Source: JBJGXI01 sp045635475 (lineage in GTDB: Bacteria; Bacillota; Bacilli; Bacillales; Amphibacillaceae). Taken from it: a stretch of 64,000 nucleotides of DNA. The position numbers and the translations under genes are program-made. Position 1 is the stretch's first letter. Each line of letters begins with the position of its first letter. The stretch covers positions 1 to 64,000 of the forward strand of contig NZ_JBJGXI010000021.1 of the NCBI RefSeq assembly GCF_045635475.1. Reading direction: 5' to 3'. Below, one piece after another: positions 17,313 through 26,493 of the stretch. The notes under the pieces are model-generated. The model was not told the origin of the DNA and did not search any database. It saw only the letters and a program-made list of their open reading frames with translations.

Positions 17313-17628
17313 GTTTGATTCTAAAAATGGGCTAGATCATTAGCAACTTGTCATATAACTAATAATAGTTTTTGTGTTTCCTCAAAGTTTCTCCATATTT
17401 GATAATTATACTATGCTTAATTAGTGTTTAAAGGGGGATGTAGAAATAGGTATAAAACACTTATTGTCTGTTCGGTAATATGGAAAAGATGGGAAACTTA
17501 CATTTCATCAATCAATCACAGCTTAGGGATAGGATATACATCTTATTTTCCGGTATTGCAAATGAGTACCGGACTTGTGATGACAAATGGTATTTTATTA
17601 AGAAATCAATAAACGAGGGGTTACAAAT
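17313..17628 (+). other. Leader region before ctaG with a questionable 62-codon ORF
   Basis: The tandem-repeat promoter at 17379-17412 lies in this stretch, giving ctaG a leader of about 210 nt. A frame from 17424 to 17612 (containing SINHSLGIGYTSYFPVLQMS) has no good ribosome site and no recognisable family. It may be a remnant of a membrane protein or chance. Confidence 0.4.
17379..17412 (+). promoter_or_regulatory. Tandem TCnnCA promoter before ctaG
   Basis: TCCTCA (17379-17384), 5 nt, TCTCCA (17390-17395), 11 nt, TATACT (17407-17412). Confidence 0.7.
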
Positions 17629-18564
17629 ATGAAATCAAAAAAACGATTTGGAATACTGGGTCTAACACTGTTCTTTTTTGCCTTTTTACCGCTTCAAACA
17701 TATGCTCATGACCCAGAAGTAAGAGGAAATGGAGATGGAAATCTGTTTCAACACTACACTTGGTTTGAGATATTGAATCCACTTTTACTTTTATTATTAA
17801 TGTTGATATACATAGTTTACCTTTGGACTATGCGAAAAATATCAAATAGAAGTTTAGGAGAGCGTAAATTTAGGAAAAAGTTATCTTTTCTTTTAGGCTT
17901 ATTAACCATCTATGTTTCTTTAGCCGGTCCAATAGCTATCTTATCTAATAATCTTATATTAAGTGCACATATGCTCCAACAATCGTTTATGTACATCGTC
18001 ATGCCGCCTCTCATTTTATTAGGTATGCCACGTGAATTTTTTCAATTTTTGGATGAAAGACTTTTTAAACCAAGGTTCTTACGAATTTTAAAATCTCCCT
18101 TGCTCAGTCTATTATTATTTAATGCACTTTGGTCTTTTTATCATATACCACCAATCTATGAATTCTTTTTAGAACAATTTATTCTACTAGAGATTTTACA
18201 TATTGTCTTAAATACATCTGCTTTCTTAATGTGGATTCAAGTATTGGCACCAGAAGATCAAATTAACGAAATGTCCTATCTAAAGAAAATTGGTTATATG
18301 TTTGCAAATGGGATGTTGATAACACCGGCCTGCGCCTTAATTATCTTTGCGGGTGATGTGATATACCCTTCTATACTTGAAGCACCACAAGTGTTTACAT
18401 GGCTTACACCACTAGGCGATCAACAACTAGGAGGAATTATTATGAAGGTCGTCCAAGAGTTTTCTTACGGCGCCGCGATTGCATATGTATTCTTTAAATG
18501 GGCAAGGTTAGAAAGGGCGAAGGATGCGCAAATTGATGAACTTCCAAGTAGTGCAGTAGAATGA
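17629..18564 (+). CDS. ctaG: CtaG-family cytochrome oxidase assembly protein
   Basis: Membrane protein of the Caa3_CtaG family, involved in copper delivery to or assembly of aa3/caa3-type oxidases. The 311-residue product starts with a signal-like helix ending near YAHDPEV and has about seven further helices. Conserved histidines appear in AHMLQQSFMYIVMPPLILLG (about 114-133) and SFYHIPPIYEFF. A GAGGGG site precedes the ATG. The tandem-repeat promoter upstream links it to the proposed regulon, which fits a need to protect or rebuild the oxidase under metal stress. B. subtilis has a member of this family required for caa3 activity. Confidence 0.85.
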   Translation: MKSKKRFGILGLTLFFFAFLPLQTYAHDPEVRGNGDGNLFQHYTWFEILNPLLLLLLMLIYIVYLWTMRKISNRSLGERKFRKKLSFLLGLLTIYVSLAGPIAILSNNLILSAHMLQQSFMYIVMPPLILLGMPREFFQFLDERLFKPRFLRILKSPLLSLLLFNALWSFYHIPPIYEFFLEQFILLEILHIVLNTSAFLMWIQVLAPEDQINEMSYLKKIGYMFANGMLITPACALIIFAGDVIYPSILEAPQVFTWLTPLGDQQLGGIIMKVVQEFSYGAAIAYVFFKWARLERAKDAQIDELPSSAVE

Positions 18565-18666
18565 TGCTTTTTAAAGCCTTGGTTGAACTTGAAAGTAAAG
18601 GGATACCCTTTTAGTCGGAGGTTGATATGTAGACCATTTAAGGTTTTTACACTCTAAATCTAATTA

Positions 18667-18694
18667 AATACGGTAGTTAGTCAACTACCGTATT
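18667..18694. terminator. 12-bp palindrome after ctaG
   Basis: Perfect 12-bp arms (18667-18678 and 18683-18694, AATACGGTAGTT) with a 4-nt loop, between ctaG and the converging minus-strand gene. There is no immediate T-tract, so the terminator role is probable rather than certain. Confidence 0.6.
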
Positions 18695-18790
18695 ACCCTG
18701 CTTCTATGCTTCTATTTTCCTTTTTGGACTCTGTCCCACCTATTTAGTATATATGTTCATTCATAGATAGGATCCCTTATTAAAATCTAG

Positions 18791-19312
18791 TTAAAAGACT
18801 GCGCCTAATTGATTAAATATTATAAATACTAACCCAAATAAAATTACTAGTAGGAACGGATGATTGACAACAGACTCTACGTTTGTTTTGACATGATTTT
18901 GAATCATGTGTAGAAGGATTAAAAGAGTTGCAAAAAATATAACAAATATTATCTTAATCATTGCATCATGATATTCTGGCGTTATCATTTCCCCAAGCAT
19001 GGCTCCCATCAATCCCCCCATAATTCCAGAAAGAAATCCGTCTAATACTGCCATTAAACTAACAGGGATACCGGATAAAAACCCAATTACCATACCAACA
19101 ATCATTCCTAGAATTGTTGACATAAATAGATTACCCGAAAACATAATCCCAAAAATTACTCCAAGAGTTAAACCGACACTCATACCCATTGTCATGGCAA
19201 TCATCATACCAGTCATACAAGGGATGCTTTTTCTGTTGTAAACAGTTTTTGTAATGACAATAAATGAAAGTATAAAAATAACCAAAAGGATAAAATATAG
19301 TGCTGGTTGCAA
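18791..19312 (-). CDS. Gly/Met-rich membrane protein of unknown function
   Basis: 173-residue integral membrane protein with about five hydrophobic segments. The centre is rich in Gly and Met with small-residue packing repeats (TGMMIAMTMGMSVGLTLG, IVGMVIGFLSG, GIMGGLMGAMLGE), reminiscent of glycine-zipper helices. A single Cys lies in SIPCMTGMM. The chosen start is the TTG at 19312, nine nt after AAAGGGGG; another TTG at 19366 would put that site inside the gene. I cannot assign a function; the Met-rich helices would suit metal transport, but this is only a guess. Confidence 0.65.
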   Translation of the reverse strand: MQPALYFILLVIFILSFIVITKTVYNRKSIPCMTGMMIAMTMGMSVGLTLGVIFGIMFSGNLFMSTILGMIVGMVIGFLSGIPVSLMAVLDGFLSGIMGGLMGAMLGEMITPEYHDAMIKIIFVIFFATLLILLHMIQNHVKTNVESVVNHPFLLVILFGLVFIIFNQLGAVF

Positions 19313-19647
19313 CTTTATTCCCCCTTTCTGACTTGTCCAGTATATTTCACTATATGAACCGTACAAATGGAAATATTCTTTAAGTCAGAACATATTTTTA
19401 CAAGTACTTATTGCATTTAATACCAGTTAATGGGTCATTGGTAAAATTAATGCCATTTCTCCCTATAGCGAAAGGTGCCGAATCAGCATTATGCCTATTA
19501 GCTTTGCTCGCGAGGGGGAGAACAATTAGTTTAGGAGATTTACATACATGAAGGCTTCTAATATTAAATCCTTTGAATCAATTGGATTGTTCATGTTTTA
19601 CAATTTGAAAGCATCTGCATGATATGTGGAATTCATTTAAATATTAA

Positions 19648-19681
19648 ACTACACATTTTCTTCAAATTTATAATTTATACT
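19648..19681 (+). promoter_or_regulatory. Tandem repeat promoter before the peroxiredoxin
   Basis: ACTACA (19648-19653), 5 nt, TCTTCA (19659-19664), 11 nt, TATACT (19676-19681), 33 nt before the start at 19715. Upstream, around 19437-19551, a short open frame (FLPIAKGAESALCLLALLAR) may be a decayed gene end that I cannot identify. Confidence 0.7.
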
Positions 19682-19714
19682 AGCTATGAAGTTAATAATA
19701 GGGAGATGATAGTT

Positions 19715-20374
19715 ATGGAAAGTGAAAATGTAACAAATGTAAATAGCCTACCAAGAATTGGAGACGATGCACCGCAATTTGAGGCTAATACAACACATGG
19801 AAGTATTAAACTAGAAGATTACACTGGAAATTGGTTAGTACTATTTTCTCATCCAGCAGATTTTACACCAGTTTGTACCACAGAATTTGTGGCATTTCAA
19901 AACATATATCCGCAGCTAAGAAAATTAAATACGGAATTACTTGGACTTAGTGTAGATAGTTTGCCAGCCCATATTGCTTGGGTTCGTAATATTCAAGAAA
20001 AATCAGGTGTCAAGATTGAGTTCCCTGTAATAGCTGATTTGACTAGAGATGTGGCAATGAAATACGGCATGATTCATCCAAATGAAAGCTCTACGGAAAC
20101 AAACCGAGCCGTGTTTGTCATTGATGATAAGCAAGTAATTCGTGGTATTATCTATTATCCATTAAATGTAGGTCGAAACATGGATGAAATTTTACGTTTA
20201 GTAACAGCTCTACAAACGGCAGATGAACATAAAGTGTCATTACCAGCAGATTGGAATCCAGGAGACAAAGTTGTTGTTCCGCCTCCAGCTACCCAACAAT
20301 TGGCTGAAGAACGTGTGAATGATGAAGAAGTGGAAGTAACCGACTGGTACTTATCTAAAAAGGCCCTAAAGTAA
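19715..20374 (+). CDS. 1-Cys peroxiredoxin (Prx6/AhpC-TSA family)
   Basis: Thiol peroxidase of 219 residues that reduces hydrogen peroxide and organic peroxides. The peroxidatic Cys is C54 in ADFTPVCTTE, and the conserved Arg is in TETNRAVFVID. No other cysteine is present, so it is a 1-Cys enzyme that needs an external reductant. The long C-terminal arm (ADWNPGDKVVVPPPATQQ) is typical of the Prx6 group. ATG 19715 has GGGAG nine nt upstream; the frame extends 32 codons further without a site. A small DNA-binding-like protein follows 15 nt later. A decayed copy of the same gene's 3' end lies at 49141-49290. Confidence 0.9.
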   Translation: MESENVTNVNSLPRIGDDAPQFEANTTHGSIKLEDYTGNWLVLFSHPADFTPVCTTEFVAFQNIYPQLRKLNTELLGLSVDSLPAHIAWVRNIQEKSGVKIEFPVIADLTRDVAMKYGMIHPNESSTETNRAVFVIDDKQVIRGIIYYPLNVGRNMDEILRLVTALQTADEHKVSLPADWNPGDKVVVPPPATQQLAEERVNDEEVEVTDWYLSKKALK

Positions 20375-20389
20375 GGGGTGATCTAAAAG

Positions 20390-20587
20390 ATGCCATGTAC
20401 TCAAGGAGATTCCATTTCAAATGAAGAAATTGAATTATTCTTAAGCGTCTTAGAACCAAGATCTATGACTGACAGTGAACTATCATTTAAATTGAATTTA
20501 CCCTTGTTTAAAGTAAGAAGTAAAATCAGAGAACTTAAAAAGCTTGGTTATATAGATGAAAATGATGGGGAATATGTGAAGAAGTGA
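20390..20587 (+). CDS. Small winged-helix-like protein
   Basis: 65-residue protein whose middle (MTDSELSFKLNLPLFKVRSK) resembles a helix-turn-helix followed by a short wing (ELKKLGYIDENDGEYV), as in minimal MarR/ArsR-like folds. It has a GGGGTGAT site and follows the peroxiredoxin by 15 nt, so it may regulate that gene or act with it. There is a single cysteine at position 3. Family membership is not certain. Confidence 0.6.
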   Translation: MPCTQGDSISNEEIELFLSVLEPRSMTDSELSFKLNLPLFKVRSKIRELKKLGYIDENDGEYVKK

Positions 20588-20593
20588 ATGTTA

Positions 20594-20620
20594 AAAAGGA
20601 TACCGTCTTGGTATCCTTTT
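20594..20620 (+). terminator. Terminator of the peroxiredoxin unit
   Basis: 11-bp perfect stem AAAAGGATACC (20594-20604 with 20610-20620), 5-nt loop, ending in TTTT. Confidence 0.85.
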
Positions 20621-20731
20621 CCTCTTGCTTCGGTGTAAATAATTATGGCTAGCAAATATTCTTTCAGGATATTTCTTATTGTCTCCATTTAATGATGAAA
20701 ATGTCTTTATTTGTAGGATCTTATCCATCCT

Positions 20732-22432
20732 CTAAAATGGTGGCTTATGAATGGTTCCTTCTTGAAATAATTCTTTCGCCATATGACGGGCATAGCCTGT
20801 TGCTTGTGCAAATGTAACCTTTGCAGGTAGCGGTGCTTCATTTGCATCGACAACAACATCGACAATACACGGCTTCTTTTGAGCAAGCGCCTTTTCAAGT
20901 GTTGGTACTATATCATCGGGTTGCTCGATTCTATATCCAACACCTCCACAAATGTCTGCATAGCGAGCAAAATCCGGATTTTGTAAATTAGTACCGAATT
21001 CTGCATTTCCCATCACTTCTTGCTCAAATTTAATCATGGCAATCTTATGGTTATTAAAAACGATAACGACAAACGGAAGTTCATATTTTACGGCTGTAAC
21101 AAAATCATTCATCATCATTTGAAACCCACCATCTCCACAAACGGCAAATACTTGCTTGTCAGGATAAGCAATTCGTCCTGCGATAGCCCCCGGTAACCCG
21201 CAACCTAACGTTGCAAGCCAACTTGAAATAACAAATTTTTGATTGGTCATTTTGAAATGACGTGCCATCCACACCGTTACATTACCAACATCTACAGAAA
21301 GAATCGCATCATCATCTGCTACTTGTTGAAGAGCCCTAATCACACGTTGTGGTTTAATTGGAACGGAATCATCGATTTCTTCCTCTACTAATCTGTTCCA
21401 CCAATCTTTCATTTGACCTTGGTATTTTTGAAGGAACCCTCCATCATTGGGAGTTTTTATTAATTCGGTTAACTTGTTTATTGTTAGACCAGAATCACCG
21501 GCTAAACCAACATCGACAGGATAACGTTTTCCGATTTGGGAAGGATCTTTGTCAATATGAATTGTTTGTGCTTCATCAGGCAGAAATCCGGTAAACGGAA
21601 AAGAAGTGCCAACCATTATTAACGTATCAGCTTCTTCCATGGCAAAAGTTGCAGGTCTAGTTCCAAGTAAACCTAGCCCGCCTAAACAATGAGAATGTTC
21701 ATCTGGGACTATTCCCTTACCAGGTAAAGTCAGTACAATCGGCGCCTTTAATTTTTCAGAAAATGCAATCAAAGATTCACGTGCACCCCTGGCTCCTTTA
21801 CCCGCTAAAATAATTGGTTTTTCTGCATTATTTAAAACTTCCTCAGCTTTTTGTATATCCTTTTGTTGTGGAAGGTTATCCGATTGAACAAAGAAAGAGC
21901 TTGTTTTTCGGACACCTCGCTCAATTTCAAATTTCGGAATATCGTCAGGGATAATAAGAACAGATACTCCTTTTTTATCATAAGCTGCTCTAATAGCTTG
22001 GTTTACAACGGTAGGTAGCTGTTCAGCAGACATCACTGTTTGGCTATAAACGGCCACATCTTTAAAAAGGTTAGCTAGGTCTACTTCCTGGAAGAAATCG
22101 GATCCCATTAAATCTGTTTCGACTTGTCCAGCGATGGCTAATACGGGTGCCTTGTCGAGTTTTGCATCATAAAGGCCGTTTAACAAATGGATGGCGCCTG
22201 GACCAGCAATACCCATACAAACACCAAGTTTACCTGTTAGTTTTGCATAAGAAGCAGCTGCTAACGCTCCGGCTTCTTCATGTCTTACTTGAACAAAATT
22301 AAGTTTATCTTTCTTTTTACGTATGGACTCAATTAAAGTATTGATAGAATCCCCTGGCATCCCATATACGTGATTAACGCCCCAGTCTATTAACAAATCC
22401 ATCATGGCATCGCCTGCTTTTTTTCTAAACAC
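20732..22432 (-). CDS. Pyruvate oxidase (TPP/FAD enzyme)
   Basis: Thiamine-diphosphate enzyme of 566 residues, close to PoxB/YdaP-type pyruvate oxidases. It converts pyruvate to acetate (quinone-linked) or to acetyl phosphate with oxygen. The N-terminal pyrimidine domain has VYGMPGDSINTL and the catalytic Glu in VRHEEAGALAAASYAK (about 50-65). A central FAD-type domain contains PIILAGKGARG. The C-terminal TPP domain has VCGDGGFQMMMNDF (about 432-445) and IVFNNHKIAM. It starts at GTG 22432 with AAAGGAGG seven nt upstream. It is a single minus-strand gene. YdaP-like enzymes are stress-induced in Bacillus. Confidence 0.85.
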   Translation of the reverse strand: MFRKKAGDAMMDLLIDWGVNHVYGMPGDSINTLIESIRKKKDKLNFVQVRHEEAGALAAASYAKLTGKLGVCMGIAGPGAIHLLNGLYDAKLDKAPVLAIAGQVETDLMGSDFFQEVDLANLFKDVAVYSQTVMSAEQLPTVVNQAIRAAYDKKGVSVLIIPDDIPKFEIERGVRKTSSFFVQSDNLPQQKDIQKAEEVLNNAEKPIILAGKGARGARESLIAFSEKLKAPIVLTLPGKGIVPDEHSHCLGGLGLLGTRPATFAMEEADTLIMVGTSFPFTGFLPDEAQTIHIDKDPSQIGKRYPVDVGLAGDSGLTINKLTELIKTPNDGGFLQKYQGQMKDWWNRLVEEEIDDSVPIKPQRVIRALQQVADDDAILSVDVGNVTVWMARHFKMTNQKFVISSWLATLGCGLPGAIAGRIAYPDKQVFAVCGDGGFQMMMNDFVTAVKYELPFVVIVFNNHKIAMIKFEQEVMGNAEFGTNLQNPDFARYADICGGVGYRIEQPDDIVPTLEKALAQKKPCIVDVVVDANEAPLPAKVTFAQATGYARHMAKELFQEGTIHKPPF

Positions 22433-22734
22433 AAATTTACCTCCTTTAATTATTGATTTAGTGCTAGTATTGCCAATTTATTGCTGAAAAATTATAGGAA
22501 TTGATTTATTCGTAACTAAAAAGTCTGTAAATCGTTTTTTGAAGAGTTAATCATAAATTATTTCGGCAAATTCTATGATGTAAAAAAAGAAATAGTGGAT
22601 AAAATTTATGTTCAAGTAGAATTCGTGAAGGTGTTTTAGAGGAGATACAAGAAGTAGTGTGTTTGTTAAGTTAATGCTATCAATGGGTTTGCGTTACAAA
22701 TAACCCTAATTTCTTTCTCCTTTAGAACAATAAC

Positions 22735-22767
22735 CATAAAAGACCCAAAAAATATGGGTCTTTTATG
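22735..22767. terminator. Terminator after the Cys-rich protein
   Basis: 13-bp perfect stem (22735-22747 with 22755-22767, CATAAAAGACCCA), 7-nt loop, downstream of the minus-strand gene ending at 22796. The rest of the 22433-22734 gap shows no gene; one short stretch near 22565-22640 reads KFYDVKKEIVDKIY and may be a remnant. Confidence 0.75.
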
Positions 22768-22795
22768 TTCAAAAAGTTGTTAACTGCTGTTTAGG

Positions 22796-23107
22796 TTAAG
22801 ATACTTTTTGGCAAGCATCAGCGCAATCGCGGCAAGCTTTTGCACACTCTTTTGCAACTTCTTTGTCAACTGTATCGCAAAGATCTGCACAGGCGACACA
22901 AGTATCAGCGCATGCTTTACTAAGAGCCCCCATAAACTCACTATCACGTGCACAGAATTCGCCGCAAGTATAGCATAAATCCGCACAATCTCTTAAATAA
23001 CGAATTAACTTCGTGTCTTTCATGTCCAAAGCAACTGCATATGTTTTCTCACATAATCTTGCTGCCTCAAAACATAATTCCATTGCATGACCTTTAACTT
23101 GTTCCAT
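22796..23107 (-). CDS. Four-helix-bundle copper storage protein (Csp type)
   Basis: 103-residue all-alpha protein with 14 cysteines arranged along the helices in pairs (CADLCYTCGEFC, CADTCVACADLC, CRDCADAC). This is the hallmark of cytosolic Csp3-like four-helix copper storage proteins, which bind many Cu(I) ions inside the bundle. There is no signal peptide, so it should be cytosolic. The ATG has a GGAGCTG site. It is the only copper-storage gene in the window and complements the efflux ATPases. No tandem-repeat promoter was found on its upstream side. Confidence 0.88.
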   Translation of the reverse strand: MEQVKGHAMELCFEAARLCEKTYAVALDMKDTKLIRYLRDCADLCYTCGEFCARDSEFMGALSKACADTCVACADLCDTVDKEVAKECAKACRDCADACQKVS

Positions 23108-23265
23108 TCTAGATTCAGCTCCTATTAATAAAAATGGTTACGATTAATATCATTCAACATTAAAACTGTTTTATACTCTTTAATTTTAAGCTTATTTTAG
23201 GTTTATATTTACTTTTGGAAGTAAAGAATTAGTTAATACGCAATGTATAGAAGGAATGAACTAAT

Positions 23266-25449
23266 ATGAATCGTATAAAAAAAAGCTCCATGTTGGATTT
23301 GATCTCCGTATGGGAGTTATCTATGTTTATCATTGTTTACGAGATCTTTTTATCGCGTTTTTTTTCTGTGTTACTTGATTACAATTATGTTTTTATTGTT
23401 GTATCTATGGTTACTTTGGGACTCGGTGTCGGAGGATACATTGCCCATAAACGTGAGTGGTTTCTCACAAACTATCGTCAAACCATTATTGTTCTATTTC
23501 CCTGCCTTATGCTTGGATTAGTGACAATGGTTTATTTAATGAGTTATACAAATGTCGTCGTTTATTTTCTCCTACTTACCATACCATTTATCATAGGTGG
23601 AGGGTTATTAGCTAATTATTTTCAAACGTGGCAAAAGCATCCAGGGAAACTTTACTTTGTGGATCTAATTGGTGCAGGATTTGGCGTAGTGGTTACCTTA
23701 TGGTTGATGGACGTAACGGACCCCTTCCGGACAATCGCTGTTATCTCCCTTTTAGTTATCGTTACACAGCTACCAATTATTATTATTCAAAAACAGAAGG
23801 TAGTACTATTCACATGTAGCGTCATCATTTTTTTATTGGCAATAAATTTGTTTAATCCGATTTGGACGACTGATCGCTTTCAAGTATATAAGACAAGTCC
23901 TTATACCTCATTTTCCAACGAAAAGGCAGAAATCATCGCTTCATCTTGGGATGCATTATCTAGAACAGATATTTACGACGCTGAAGATAACGACTTCTTG
24001 TACATAACGATTGATGGGGGAGCGGTATCATCCATCTCAAAATTTAATGGAGATTTTACAGAAGTTGATTATTTGAAACAACAAACGAGTTATTTAGCAT
24101 TTTCAGGCAAGGAAAGGGGAAAAGCTTTAATTATTGGTGCAGGGGGCGGGCAAGATATCCTATCAGCCAAAATGGCCGGTTATGAGAAAGTTGAGGCAGT
24201 TGATATCAATGAAAGTAGTTTTACCTTGTTAAATAAATTATCTGCCTTTTCAGGGGATGTATTAAATCTACCAGGAGTAAAACCGATTGTTGCTGACGGT
24301 AGAAATTATGCTAGAGAAACTACATCCCAGTATGATTTGATATACCTTTCCCTAGTGACAAAAAAAGCCGAAAACGGGCTAGGTATGGGGTTGTCAGAAA
24401 ATTATATCTATACTCAGGAAGCAATTTTAGATTACTTGGATATATTATCTCCAAATGGCAAGTTAGCCTTTCTATTGCATGATGAAGCAGAATTGGCTAA
24501 AATCATTCATTCACTGGGACAGGCTTTTAGTAAACAAGGCTTAGACAAACAAGATATTGCTCAAAGGATAGCTATAGTAGGAACAAATCATGTGTTTGGT
24601 TATCCTGTTGGAGGGAACAAACTGTCTCGTCCCCTTGTTTTGGTGCAAAAGACTCCTTTTGACAAAGAAGACAGTCAAAAACTGCACAAACAAGTGTTAG
24701 AGACGGCTCAAAATCCGGTTCATATTCCAAATGAATTGGATAGGTACTCCGCTTTAAAGGATTACCTAACGCTTTTAGATCTGGATTTGGAAGCAAATCG
24801 GGATGGACGACCATTTTTTTATTACAAGGATTCGGGGATTCCAAAAGAGTTAATTCTATCTCTTCTTTCCGTTCTGCTTCTTATTGGTTTACTTACGTGG
24901 TGGAAGAGAAAAGAAGTACCTTTTTCTACTTATATTTATATGGCGGGAATTGGTATAGGCTTTATTATGATAGAAGTAACACTTATACAACAACTTATTT
25001 TACCTTTGGGGCATCCAACATTGTCGTTTGCAATTGTTCTAGGTGTTTTGCTCCCAGCTGGAGGAATAGGTAGCTTTTGTTATAAACGGTGGGATAATGG
25101 TACTGCTAAAAAGTTTCACCCACTAATTTGGGTGTTTGTTTCTACCCTAGTGGTAAGTTCGTTAATAACGCTTTATTACATGGGAGATATCCATTTCCCT
25201 TTAACATACCGAGTTGTTTTAATCATCCTTATTCTTTTTCCACTTAGTTTTTTTATGGGAATGCCTTTTCCATTTCTTTTAGGGCGAATGAATAAAGACA
25301 TTGTTCCACTTGCATGGGGAATAAATGGACTTTGGACGGTTATTGGTTCTTTGTTAGCATCCATTTTATCCTTACAGTTTGGATTTCAACCTACGTTACT
25401 AATAGGTGGTTTCATTTACTTGTTTCTTTATTTTGTGCCTTTAAGATAA
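23266..25449 (+). CDS. Membrane protein with spermidine-synthase-like domain
   Basis: 727-residue protein with about six N-terminal membrane helices (to about 200), a cytosolic Rossmann domain resembling spermidine/spermine synthase (about 210-500), and about seven C-terminal helices. The Rossmann part shows GAGGGQDILSAKMAGY (about 291-306), an acidic residue at VDINES, and VADGRNYARE (about 343-352). The architecture is that of fused membrane spermine-synthase-like proteins whose substrate is unknown. The ATG has an AAGGAATG site. It stands alone between a copper-storage gene and the decayed sortase block. Polyamine synthesis is not established for this family. Confidence 0.75.
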   Translation: MNRIKKSSMLDLISVWELSMFIIVYEIFLSRFFSVLLDYNYVFIVVSMVTLGLGVGGYIAHKREWFLTNYRQTIIVLFPCLMLGLVTMVYLMSYTNVVVYFLLLTIPFIIGGGLLANYFQTWQKHPGKLYFVDLIGAGFGVVVTLWLMDVTDPFRTIAVISLLVIVTQLPIIIIQKQKVVLFTCSVIIFLLAINLFNPIWTTDRFQVYKTSPYTSFSNEKAEIIASSWDALSRTDIYDAEDNDFLYITIDGGAVSSISKFNGDFTEVDYLKQQTSYLAFSGKERGKALIIGAGGGQDILSAKMAGYEKVEAVDINESSFTLLNKLSAFSGDVLNLPGVKPIVADGRNYARETTSQYDLIYLSLVTKKAENGLGMGLSENYIYTQEAILDYLDILSPNGKLAFLLHDEAELAKIIHSLGQAFSKQGLDKQDIAQRIAIVGTNHVFGYPVGGNKLSRPLVLVQKTPFDKEDSQKLHKQVLETAQNPVHIPNELDRYSALKDYLTLLDLDLEANRDGRPFFYYKDSGIPKELILSLLSVLLLIGLLTWWKRKEVPFSTYIYMAGIGIGFIMIEVTLIQQLILPLGHPTLSFAIVLGVLLPAGGIGSFCYKRWDNGTAKKFHPLIWVFVSTLVVSSLITLYYMGDIHFPLTYRVVLIILILFPLSFFMGMPFPFLLGRMNKDIVPLAWGINGLWTVIGSLLASILSLQFGFQPTLLIGGFIYLFLYFVPLR

Positions 25450-25519
25450 ATAGAACAATGGGAGTCGAAATTCATATTCGGTGAGTAGTTTAATAAAATG
25501 AATAGTGGAGGTGAGAAGA

Positions 25520-25853
25520 ATGGTTAATAGAAGAAAGAAGTTTCTTATCTTCTTTCTCATTCTGCTCTTCATTTTCGTCATAATTCCATTGGCAATCAGT
25601 ATTTCCTATGGAAACATACCGTTTTACAATGATTATTATTTAGACTCCTATGATGTTTTGGTTTCAAATGATAAAAAGTTGAATCAAAGCGAAATTTCTT
25701 TCATTAACTATAATACTTACACAAGGGATGAAATCAAACAGTATATTATTCGAAATGAAATGTCGTTCTTCCGTGTATTTAGAAATACAGTTGTTTTTAG
25801 TTAGTACTGCTATTTTAGCAGTTGCAGTAGACCGAATATTTGTAAGACGCTAG
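25520..25853 (+). pseudogene. Frameshifted small membrane protein
   Basis: The first frame starts at ATG 25520 (GGAGGTGAG site) and encodes a basic start and one membrane helix (about 9-29). It then stops at 25804 within what looks like the beginning of a second helix. In another frame the sequence continues VSTAILAVAVDRIFVRR to a stop at 25851. This strongly suggests a one-base frameshift near 25790 in a two-helix protein. I do not recognise the family. It could be an assembly error, but neighbouring genes are also damaged. Confidence 0.6.
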
Positions 25854-26011
25854 TACAAATTTAGGAAAGGAAAATAAAGTAGGACAGGCTGTGATTATTC
25901 GAAACTTAAAAATTTATACAAATTACTAAATAACCATAAAAAATCCATATTTATTGATTAACCTCTACTTAAATGGAAACTCAGTAAAAGTGAATAAAGG
26001 TGGAGGGAATT

Positions 26012-26348
26012 GTGGAAAAAATTGTATTTGTATTAATCATTCTAGGTATATCTTTACTTGTCATTAGTGTAAAAATATCCTAGCAAGAAAATTTAAGTGA
26101 AGCAAGGAAAACGAGATTTAATGAGGAAGATTTTGTCCAATAGTCACGGCCCTACTTACCAATAAGAGGGAACCTATAGGAATTCTGGAAATTCCTAATA
26201 TCAATACAGAATTTCCAATCGTAACCGTACCGTTATTAAGCCAACAGCATCAGAAGAAATACTGATTCTTACTACATGTTACCCATTTGGGTACATTGGT
26301 GACGCACCAGAAAGATATATTGTTTATGCTAAGCCAGTGATTAAATGA
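26012..26348 (+). pseudogene. Degraded class D sortase (copy 1)
   Basis: Readable pieces match the better-preserved copy at 35119-35716. They are a GTG start and helix (FVLIILGISLL, then a TAG), a middle piece (GILEIPNINTEFPIV), and the catalytic end LILTTCYPFGYIGDAPERY with the Cys and Arg regions. About 200 bases carrying the catalytic His are deleted, and the frame is broken several times. Class D sortases attach proteins to the cell wall. This copy cannot be functional. Confidence 0.85.
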
Positions 26349-26444
26349 TTAGTCTGCTTGTGTAGGAAATTTTATATCCGTTCCTCGTCAACGGGGAAGA
26401 CATCCCTGTTCATAAAGTATCTTTTAAAACTATGTATAACCCCT

Positions 26445-26467
26445 GTCTAATTAGTAAATAATTAGAC
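26445..26467 (+). promoter_or_regulatory. Hairpin in the ywmB leader, copy 1
   Basis: Perfect 9-bp stem GTCTAATTA / TAATTAGAC with a 5-nt GTAAA loop, about 15 nt before the ribosome site of the gene at 26494. The second copy (35807-35829) keeps the pairing, so it may act as an mRNA structure or operator. Confidence 0.5.
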
Positions 26468-26493
26468 TAATAGTTTCATAGGAGGGGTTAACC

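Noticed and set aside
23130..23200. Possible tandem-repeat promoter before the spermidine-synthase-like gene
   Set aside because: TCAACA is followed by 12 rather than 11 nt before TATACT, and no distal hexamer is present.
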